This document shows positions 15,081-21,650 of a stretch of DNA of 21,650 nt, piece by piece. The translations under genes and the position numbers were made by a program. Source of the DNA: G039029935 sp039029935 (lineage in GTDB: Bacteria; Chloroflexota; Anaerolineae; Caldilineales; Caldilineaceae); assembly GCA_039029935.1 (NCBI GenBank), contig JBCCFC010000044.1, forward strand, positions 1 through 21,650, in the 5' to 3' direction. Under the pieces are notes generated by a model. It did not search any database and was not told where the DNA came from. It was given only the letters and a program-made list of their open reading frames with translations. How positions within the stretch are numbered: the stretch's first letter is position 1; the number at the start of each line of letters is the position of its first letter.

Positions 15081-15280
15081 ATGATTGAGACGTGATGAAT
15101 GTAGATTCACTCAATTGAGCGAATGCATCATTCGTGGATATTGCATCTCTAACAGGACGTAAGACTACGTACAATTTATATCCGTTGCATTATACTACCG
15201 TGATGATTGAATACCTATCATAGGGACACCGCCTATGATAGGAACACTGGTTGATTTCTCAAATGAAAGGAAGCACAAGA
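15081..15280. other. non-coding stretch with an 11-bp hairpin before the small CGC gene
   Basis: No coding sequence is visible here. CCTATCATAGG (15214-15224) pairs perfectly with 15232-15242 around a 7-base loop and ends 38 bases before the small gene's ATG, so it may act in its leader. CTCAATTGAG is a short palindrome near 15110. TATACT at 15191-15196 could be a -10 box but lacks a clear -35 partner. Confidence 0.5.
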
Positions 15281-15451
15281 ATGAAAGTAAAAACTGGTTT
15301 GAAAGCAGGCAAGAAACTTGGCGACCGTGTAGCGGACTTGACACAGATGACAGGACTAGACCAACTTGCCAAGACATACACACGCATAACAGGACGTGAC
15401 TGTGGCTGTGACCAGCGGCGGCAACGGCTGAATCAGCTAACCCCAAAGTAG
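15281..15451 (+). CDS. small basic protein (56 aa) with C-terminal DCGCDQRRQRLN motif
   Basis: The ATG at 15281 follows AAAGGAAG (15266-15273) by 7 bases, a good ribosome binding site, and supports this start over the in-frame ATG 30 bases earlier (TTG at 15251 is also in frame). The product is 56 residues, Lys/Arg-rich, soluble, with one likely helix (KLGDRVADLTQMTGLDQLAKTY split by MTG). It ends in GRDCGCDQRR..LNQL. A Cys-Gly-Cys followed by Arg and Leu-Asn is a pattern I associate with small phage-borne or phage-like proteins of unknown function. Two closely spaced Cys could bind metal or form a disulfide. A strong terminator follows within 50 bases, which supports a real single-gene unit. 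No function is assigned. Confidence 0.65.
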   Translation: MKVKTGLKAGKKLGDRVADLTQMTGLDQLAKTYTRITGRDCGCDQRRQRLNQLTPK

Positions 15452-15493
15452 GTGTCTAAACCACTATGGAACAAAATATGGTTTATAATGATT

Positions 15494-15527
15494 AAAATGG
15501 CGATTGGGATTCCCAATTGCCATTTTT
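15494..15527. terminator. bidirectional terminator between the convergent small gene and lutB
   Basis: AAAATGGCGATTGGGA (15494-15509) pairs with TCCCAATTGCCATTTT (15511-15526) with one G-U mismatch, and has T-rich ends on both strands. It lies 42 bases after the small gene's stop and 5 bases after the lutB stop on the minus strand, so it serves both. Confidence 0.85.
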
Positions 15528-15531
15528 GATT

Positions 15532-16971
15532 TTATGCCTTGTTGCGCTCTCGCCACATCGCCCGAAAACTCTTGCGCGCCAACGGTGGAAAATTCCGGCT
15601 CTCGGTCCATGCCGACAACGGTGGTGGCATAAAGCGAATGTTACCGCCATTGAATCCGGCCATGATGTTGGTGGTTGCACTGGCAAGTTTGCCCACACTT
15701 TCATAGCGACCGCGGCTTTTCATCGTCTGCACAAAGCCCTGGATAGCCGTTCTGTCAAACCATGTGTTTTCGTCATTTTTGACCTGATCGCTACGCAAAT
15801 CCAATAGCAACTTTGGTAGATCAATTTTGACAGGGCAAGCTTCACGACATGCTCCACAGAGTGTGCTGGCATGGGGCAGTTGGTTCGCCTCGGTCATATG
15901 GATGTTGAGTTGTGGGCTGATGACCGCGCCGATGGGTCCGCTGTAAGGGCTACCATAGGCGTGTCCACCGATTTCATTGTACACAGGGCAGACATTGAGA
16001 CAGGCGCCACAGCGAATACACATGAGTGCTTCGCCATAGCCATTGGCAAGCATGTCGCTGCGTCCGTTATCAAGCAGAACAACATGAAATTCGGTGGGGC
16101 CATCTACGTCTTGTTGACGAGTTGTGTGTCGTGCGGGTCCACTGGTCATCGACAGATAGACACTAGCTTGCTGTCCTGTTGCGCTGCGGCAGAGAAGCTG
16201 ATACATGAGAAACGCATCTTCAACGCGTGGGACCAGCTTTTCGATGCCCATCACGGCCACATACACACGGGGCATACTGGTGATCATGCGCCCATTGCCC
16301 TCATTGGTGACAATGCAGACGGTTCCAGTTTCGGCAATGGCAAAGTTACAACCACTGATACCCATATCTGCCGTCAAAAATTCCTTGCGTAGCCGCTGGC
16401 GCGCAATGCTACACATCAACTCAGCGTCATAGCTGGGCTGCATATCCAATTCGCGCTGGAAAATTTCGCTGATATCCTCGATACGTTTGTGCATTACAGG
16501 GGCAACGATATGGCTGGGTGGTTCATTGGCAAGCTGGATGATATATTCCCCCAAGTCCGTCTCAATCGCGCGGATACCTGCATATTCCAGTGCAGCGTTA
16601 AGATGAATTTCCTCTGTCACCATCGACTTGGACTTAACCACTTTTTGGACATTGTGGTTACGTGCAATCTCCAGCACAATGTTGTTGGCTTCGGTGGCAT
16701 CATGCGCCCAATGCACATGCCCACCGTTCATCGTGATATTGCGTTCCAACTCCTCCAACAGATCAGGCAGATTGCGCAGGGTAAACTCCTTGATCTGCCG
16801 TCCTTGGTCACGCAATTTCTGCGCATCGACCGCCCCCATACCCTGCACACGCGCACTCGTGAGTTTGGCGGTTGAACGACCAATGGCTGTGCGTAGCTGC
16901 TTGTCATTCAATGCGTTATGGATGCGATCTTTATAGGGTGCATATAGATTAATCGTTGATGTTGCTGTCAT
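15532..16971 (-). CDS. lutB: LutB-like iron-sulfur protein of lactate utilisation
   Basis: The 479-residue protein has the LutB/YkgF layout: an LUD domain (about 65-300, with VVKSKSMVTEEI.LN, DLGEYIIQLANEPPSHIVAP and TADMGISGCNFAIAETGT), then a 4Fe-4S ferredoxin pair with C318-C321-C324-C328 (CIRCGACLNVCPVY) and C372-C375-C379 (CGACREACPVKI). LutABC together oxidise L-lactate to pyruvate; LutB is thought to carry electrons. It starts 12 bases after the lutA stop, with AAGG-type purines before the ATG. The C-terminal 80 residues (FPPLARKSFRAMWRE) match the usual LutB tail. It is the last gene of its transcription unit and no lutC follows. Confidence 0.93.
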   Translation of the reverse strand: MTATSTINLYAPYKDRIHNALNDKQLRTAIGRSTAKLTSARVQGMGAVDAQKLRDQGRQIKEFTLRNLPDLLEELERNITMNGGHVHWAHDATEANNIVLEIARNHNVQKVVKSKSMVTEEIHLNAALEYAGIRAIETDLGEYIIQLANEPPSHIVAPVMHKRIEDISEIFQRELDMQPSYDAELMCSIARQRLRKEFLTADMGISGCNFAIAETGTVCIVTNEGNGRMITSMPRVYVAVMGIEKLVPRVEDAFLMYQLLCRSATGQQASVYLSMTSGPARHTTRQQDVDGPTEFHVVLLDNGRSDMLANGYGEALMCIRCGACLNVCPVYNEIGGHAYGSPYSGPIGAVISPQLNIHMTEANQLPHASTLCGACREACPVKIDLPKLLLDLRSDQVKNDENTWFDRTAIQGFVQTMKSRGRYESVGKLASATTNIMAGFNGGNIRFMPPPLSAWTESRNFPPLARKSFRAMWRERNKA

Positions 16972-16983
16972 AACCTTCTATCC

Positions 16984-17931
16984 TTACCCTTCACGCGAAT
17001 CCTGCCAGCGACGAGAGGGCTGCGGCTTCTCTGTGCTGCGATTACGGGCGACGTACTCCGCCTGTGAGCTAGGTGGCGGTGTCACATCATGGAATATCAC
17101 TGGGTTTGGTTGAGGTGACATATTTTGTGAAACGCCCTGTTGTTCTCTATCAACTTTCACCTGATTATTCAGCACTTCTGCAATATGCACGGCACGACAC
17201 GGCTGCGCCTGTCGTTCCAACAAACCGTTGAGATGGGTCATGCAACTTACATCGCACAGTGTCACCACATCTGCACCACTATTGGCTAAATTACGTGTCT
17301 TTCGTTGCCCCATCGCCGTACTGATATCCGAATTTTTTACAGAGAATAGACCACCAAATCCACAGCATTCCTCCGCTTCTGCGAGTTCAATGAGTGACGC
17401 ATTTTGCACATGACGAAGCAGTGTGCGTGGCTGCTCATCGACATGAAGCTCTCGCAAAAGATGACAGCAGGCATGATAGGTGAGTCTGCCCTCAAAGTGC
17501 GCTTGCACATTACTAACGCCAAGGACATCAACCAGAAACTCAGTCAACTCAAAGGTGGCCTCGGCAACACGTGCAGCTCGATACTGTTCCTCCCCCGTGC
17601 TATCTTCGGAGAGTAACAAATGGTAGAAGTGGCTTACCATCGCCGTGCAACTGCCGCTAGGGGCAACAATGGCATCAACACGGCGTTGACTCAACAATGG
17701 CTCAAAGATATTGACAAAGCGTTTGGCAAGCTGGCGAGCCTCGTCACGATACCCCGCGTTAAAGGCTGGTTGCCCACAACAAGTCTGCTCCTCAATAAAG
17801 ACAACCTCTAGCCCTTGCTTTTCCAACAATTCAACCGTTGCCATCCCGACTTGGGGATAGATCATATCCACCATACAGGTGACAAATAGGGCGACTCGTT
17901 GGGGGCGTGATGTAAAAGTCTTGCGTCTCAT
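16984..17931 (-). CDS. lutA: LutA-like CCG-domain protein with C-terminal extension
   Basis: The 315-residue protein carries two cysteine-rich CCG domains: C51-C52 in EQTCCGQPAFNAGY, with C95 in PSGSC; and C155-C156 in YHACCHLLREL, C189-C190 in EECCGFGG, C226 and C230 in CDVSC. This is the LutA/YkgE (GlpC/heterodisulfide reductase) pattern for binding Fe-S clusters or quinone-linked redox transfer. Family members are about 240-250 residues long; here about 60 extra residues (256-315) are polar and Pro/Ser/Arg-rich and look disordered. The ATG overlaps the dgt stop codon as ATGA (17928-17931), a classic coupled pair. lutB follows after 12 bases. Confidence 0.92.
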   Translation of the reverse strand: MRRKTFTSRPQRVALFVTCMVDMIYPQVGMATVELLEKQGLEVVFIEEQTCCGQPAFNAGYRDEARQLAKRFVNIFEPLLSQRRVDAIVAPSGSCTAMVSHFYHLLLSEDSTGEEQYRAARVAEATFELTEFLVDVLGVSNVQAHFEGRLTYHACCHLLRELHVDEQPRTLLRHVQNASLIELAEAEECCGFGGLFSVKNSDISTAMGQRKTRNLANSGADVVTLCDVSCMTHLNGLLERQAQPCRAVHIAEVLNNQVKVDREQQGVSQNMSPQPNPVIFHDVTPPPSSQAEYVARNRSTEKPQPSRRWQDSREG

Positions 17932-19157
17932 GATCGTTCCTCATAGTCAAACAATCTCTGGTGTTCCTGAATGGCATAGCGGTCGGTCATACCCGCAATA
18001 TAATCACAAATCACACGAGCTAACTTACTTTGGTTGATGGATGCTTGGTCGATGATAGGCGTTGTGAGCGGTGTTGTTTGCGCGTTGACGCTCAGTGCGT
18101 ACTGCTGTTGAATCTCGGTGGGTAGCTGCAACGGCTCATTGACGTAGGCTTGATACAGGTCGGTGATGAGCCGCCCGGCTTTGACAGACATGCGCATGAC
18201 GCGGTGATGTCGATAAAAGCGATTATAAAGATAGCGACGCAGTTCCGTATTACAGGCTTTCAATTTTGGCGAGTAATCGGCAACATTGACAGGGTGATTG
18301 CGCAAATCGGCCAGTGATGTGATCCCTGCATCCTTAATTGCCTGATGGGTCGTCTGGATAACATCGGTGACTTTGGTGGCGACAAGCCGACGAATAAAGC
18401 GGTGTCGTTGGAGCGGGGTGCCCAGATCAATCGTTGAATCTGCACTCGAATCTTCACGCAAACTCTGGCATATATGCTGCGCTATCTCCAACTGGCTGAC
18501 CTCTGCTGGGTCGAGCAACCCACTGCGCAGCCCATCATCCAAATCGCTGGTATTGTAGGCGATTTCATCCGCCAGATTACTTAGTTGGCATTCTAGTGTA
18601 CCCCGTTCTGAGGGTCGATAGTCAGCCGCCTCCGTAACATCAAAGTCTGGGTCATGTTTGACCACACCTTCCAACACTTCATAGGTCAGGTTCAGTCCTG
18701 AATGTTCAGGATAGCGGTCTTCCAACTTGGTCAAAATCCGATAGGTCTGCTTCTGATGGTCATAGCCCCCATAGTCTGTCATCAGCTCATCCAGCGTCGC
18801 CTCCCCCGTATGTCCAAAGGGTGGATGCCCCAAATCATGCGCAAGACAGATCGCCTCCGTCAAATCCTCATTGCAGCCCAATGTACGTGCCAAGGTACGA
18901 CCAATTTGGGCAACTTCAATGCTGTGGGTTAGTCGATTGCGATAGTGGTCGCCTTCCGAATAGACAAACACTTGCGTTTTATATTCTAGCCGCCGAAAAG
19001 CCGTTGTGTGTATAATCCGATCCCGATCACGCTGATAGGCCGTGCGATAGTTATGCTCCTCTTCAGGATAAACACGGCCATTACCCTGCTGGCTACACAT
19101 GGCATAGGGTGCCAACGTTTGAATTTCGCGTTCTTCTAGTACTTTTCTTGTAATCAT
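17928..19157 (-). CDS. dgt: deoxyguanosinetriphosphate triphosphohydrolase-like protein (HD domain)
   Basis: The 409-residue protein has the conserved dGTPase opening (RTAYQRDRDRIIHTTAFRRLEYKTQVF, about 38-64) and the HD metal site H78 (RLTHSIEVAQIGRTLAR), H107-D108 (AICLAHDLGHPPFGHTGE) and D197 (NLADEIAYNTSDLDDGL). Such enzymes hydrolyse dNTPs to deoxynucleosides and triphosphate, regulating dNTP pools; the exact nucleotide is not predictable. The start MITRKVLEEREIQTLAPYAM matches the family's usual N-terminus, so ATG 19157 is preferred even though no Shine-Dalgarno site precedes it: a heptamer repeat array ends 2 bases upstream. The stop overlaps lutA by 4 bases. Confidence 0.93.
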   Translation of the reverse strand: MITRKVLEEREIQTLAPYAMCSQQGNGRVYPEEEHNYRTAYQRDRDRIIHTTAFRRLEYKTQVFVYSEGDHYRNRLTHSIEVAQIGRTLARTLGCNEDLTEAICLAHDLGHPPFGHTGEATLDELMTDYGGYDHQKQTYRILTKLEDRYPEHSGLNLTYEVLEGVVKHDPDFDVTEAADYRPSERGTLECQLSNLADEIAYNTSDLDDGLRSGLLDPAEVSQLEIAQHICQSLREDSSADSTIDLGTPLQRHRFIRRLVATKVTDVIQTTHQAIKDAGITSLADLRNHPVNVADYSPKLKACNTELRRYLYNRFYRHHRVMRMSVKAGRLITDLYQAYVNEPLQLPTEIQQQYALSVNAQTTPLTTPIIDQASINQSKLARVICDYIAGMTDRYAIQEHQRLFDYEERS

Positions 19158-19159
19158 AA

Positions 19160-19244
19160 GTTAATAGTTAATAGTTAATAGTTAACAGTTAATAGTTAAG
19201 AACGGGCTACTAACTATTAACTATTAACTGTTAACTATTAACTA
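19160..19244. repeat. TTAACTA heptamer arrays in inverted orientation (SDR-dgt gap)
   Basis: Bases 19160-19198 are GTTAATA heptamers in tandem (five full units, the fourth being GTTAACA, plus GTTA). After a 12-base centre (AGAACGGGCTAC), 19211-19244 carries the same heptamer in reverse orientation. The two arrays can form a long, slightly imperfect hairpin. Together they fill almost the whole gap between the SDR stop (19248) and the dgt start (19157). They resemble the short tandem heptanucleotide repeats (STRR) described in cyanobacteria, in form only. Confidence 0.95.
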
Positions 19245-19247
19245 ATT

Positions 19248-20015
19248 TCATCCTTTATAATACTCCCCGCCATCCACACGCAACACATCGCCAGTGACAT
19301 AATCAGCCTCAATCAAATACTTCACGGCGCGGGCAACGTCTTCGGGTGTACCCCAACGTTTCAATAACGTGCGTCTAATCCCCATTTTAATCTGGCGCTC
19401 ATCTGCATTCGCTTCGGGCAGAACAGGGCCGGGGGCAACTGCATTGACGCGTAGGGTGGGCGCAAATTCCAGTGCAAGTTGCCGTGTTAAGGCCAATACC
19501 GCAGATTTTCCGACGGCGTGAGCAGTAAGATTTTTCCAGGGTCGAAAAGCGGATAGGTCCGCAACATTGATGATAACACCTGCGCTGTCTTGCTCGCCAT
19601 CTTGCTGTCTGGCATTGGCACGCTCTATCATAGACGGAATTAGATAGTTGGATATATAAAATGTGCCATCAATACTGATACGCGTAACCTGCTGCCATGT
19701 TTCGATATCATCTGTGGGTAGAGGTGTCCGGCCCATCCAACTCGCCGAGTTAATCAGTATATCGACGCCACCAAACTGCTCCAAGATTTGCGCACCCATC
19801 CGCTGCACAGACTGCCAATCAGCGACATCCGCGTGGATTGGCATCGCCTGAACACCTAACTTTTGTGCTTCGGCAACCGTTTCCTGTGCCGCCTCATGCG
19901 AACGATTGTAGTTGACAATGACATGCGCCCCTGCCTCGGCCAGCATCATGGTCATGGCCTTGCCGACACGATGTGCGCCCCCTGTAATTAGTGCTATTTT
20001 TTCTTTCGGATTCAT
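19248..20015 (-). CDS. SDR-family oxidoreductase, pteridine-reductase-like, with His in place of catalytic Tyr
   Basis: The 255-residue protein has the Rossmann glycine motif TGGAHRVG (11-18), HADVADWQSV (61-70), ILINSAS (87-92), NAVAPGPVLPEAN and the C-terminal GDVLRVDGGEYYKG. This is the pattern of classical short-chain dehydrogenase/reductases, closest in style to FolM/pteridine reductases. In the expected YxxxK active site the sequence is HAVGK, so His166 replaces Tyr while Lys170 is kept; the Ser position reads NVADLSAF with no clear catalytic Ser. The codon is CAC at 19518-19520, one transition from TAC. The enzyme may be inactive, altered or use another acid. No Shine-Dalgarno site is evident. 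It lies downstream of the S1 gene's terminator and upstream of dgt. Confidence 0.88.
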   Translation of the reverse strand: MNPKEKIALITGGAHRVGKAMTMMLAEAGAHVIVNYNRSHEAAQETVAEAQKLGVQAMPIHADVADWQSVQRMGAQILEQFGGVDILINSASWMGRTPLPTDDIETWQQVTRISIDGTFYISNYLIPSMIERANARQQDGEQDSAGVIINVADLSAFRPWKNLTAHAVGKSAVLALTRQLALEFAPTLRVNAVAPGPVLPEANADERQIKMGIRRTLLKRWGTPEDVARAVKYLIEADYVTGDVLRVDGGEYYKG

Positions 20016-20033
20016 GGTTGGTCTATAAATAAA

Positions 20034-20068
20034 CAGGGTGATAAACGCACTAAACGCCTATCACCCTG
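20034..20068 (-). terminator. Rho-independent terminator of the S1-domain gene
   Basis: CAGGGTGATA (20034-20043) pairs with TATCACCCTG (20059-20068) around a 15-base loop. Read on the minus strand it is followed by TTTATTTAT. It begins 50 bases after the S1 gene stop and 19 bases before the SDR start codon. Confidence 0.8.
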
Positions 20069-20117
20069 CTATAATCTATGTTCCTGCTATATCTCGACCA
20101 AAAACAATAGTATTTGG

Positions 20118-21284
<1,167 letters not shown>

Positions 21285-21650
21285 AACTGCCTCCCGAACA
21301 GTACCGACACTGAACGCTATCTACACAGACAAGTTATGTACATGAATACTATATACATCGACTACCTACTAAGGTTGCTCATCATTCGATAATAAATAAT
21401 TTTTTGATAATTCCTTAAAAAAATAATCTATATAGGCTCACTACATATTGATAACATTTAACAGCTAATATTGTATTAGATAGCCTTCAGTTGTTACCTT
21501 GAATAAATTCAATGTAAATTCTCTTATGTATTATAATTATTTTCTGGACATACGATACTTTATACTTTAGCATAAATAAAATATTGTATGTTCAGAATTA
21601 TGTTTAAATACAGATAGCTCTATAGAGCTATCTGTGCTAACACAATCGTC
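21285..21650. other. AT-rich non-coding region with hairpins upstream of the S1 gene
   Basis: These 366 bases are visibly much richer in A and T than the genes to the left, and no convincing gene was found. A 14-base hairpin stem (21544-21557 with 21582-21595, two G-U pairs) sits near the right end. TATAGT on the minus strand near 21350 is a possible -10 box for the S1 gene but has no clear -35 partner. Confidence 0.6.
21610..21635. repeat. 26-base perfect palindrome near the right edge
   Basis: ACAGATAGCTCTA (21610-21622) is followed directly by its reverse complement (21623-21635). With no T tract on either side, it looks more like a protein-binding site or a short repeat unit than a terminator. 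Confidence 0.8.

Noticed and set aside
15871..16392. Plus-strand reading frame of 173 codons opposite lutB
   Set aside because: lutB on the minus strand has clear domains and cysteine motifs; the opposite frame has no family resemblance.
19160..19244. Heptamer arrays considered as a CRISPR array
   Set aside because: Units are 7 bases, directly adjacent and without spacers; no cas gene is in the window.

Overview
The window reads as a bacterial chromosome fragment, most probably from a member of the Chloroflexota (Anaerolineae/Caldilineae-like). This is inferred from gene style only: a Tat-type lipoprotein binding protein, a LysM protein with a very long Thr/Pro linker, a SARP-like ATPase regulator with TPRs, a two-S1-domain protein with repetitive acidic tails, and promoters of the TGGTACAAT type. 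No rRNA or other marker gene is present, so the assignment is tentative. Position 1 looks like a contig end, because the first 185 bases form a fold-back inverted repeat.

Layout, plus strand. 12-776 is a class I methyltransferase whose 5' end is corrupted by the fold-back. 932-5104 is a carbohydrate uptake block: a DUF624/YesL-like membrane protein, a Tat lipoprotein sugar-binding protein, and two overlapping permeases. No ATPase gene is present, so it probably lies elsewhere and may be shared. 5201-10094 holds a secreted LysM x3 / Thr-Pro linker / PA14 protein. Its stop codon overlaps the start of a 1056-residue BTAD-AAA-TPR transcriptional regulator. 10256-12019 is a lipoprotein with a Met-His-Asp-Asp-Lys repeat, a beta-propeller and two similar C-terminal alpha/beta domains. 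12288-13553 is a CaiB/BaiF family III CoA-transferase, followed 3 bases later by a YhcG-type PD-(D/E)XK nuclease-like gene (13557-14690). Next comes a decayed fragment of an AAA-ATPase-like gene (14704-15080), and then a 56-codon small gene with a Cys-Gly-Cys motif (15281-15451).

Layout, minus strand. A two-sided terminator near 15.5 kb separates the halves. Reading leftwards from 21284 the genes are an S1-domain RNA-binding protein, an SDR-family reductase, a dGTPase-like HD protein, and lutA- and lutB-like genes. dgt and lutA overlap by 4 bases (ATGA), and lutA and lutB are 12 bases apart. No lutC is visible. The array of TTAACTA heptamers between the SDR gene and dgt reaches to within 2 bases of the dgt start codon.

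Intergenic regions are rich in inverted repeats. Several have an unusual build in which each arm of a hairpin is itself a short palindrome (CAGATTG-N-CAATCTG, CTTCC-N-GGAAG). The last 365 bases are strongly AT-rich, hold hairpins and have no convincing gene.

No single system here is clearly new. The best leads are the coupled LysM-PA14/SARP pair, the SDR with His in place of the catalytic Tyr, the composite palindromes, the heptamer leader of dgt and the small CGC protein.
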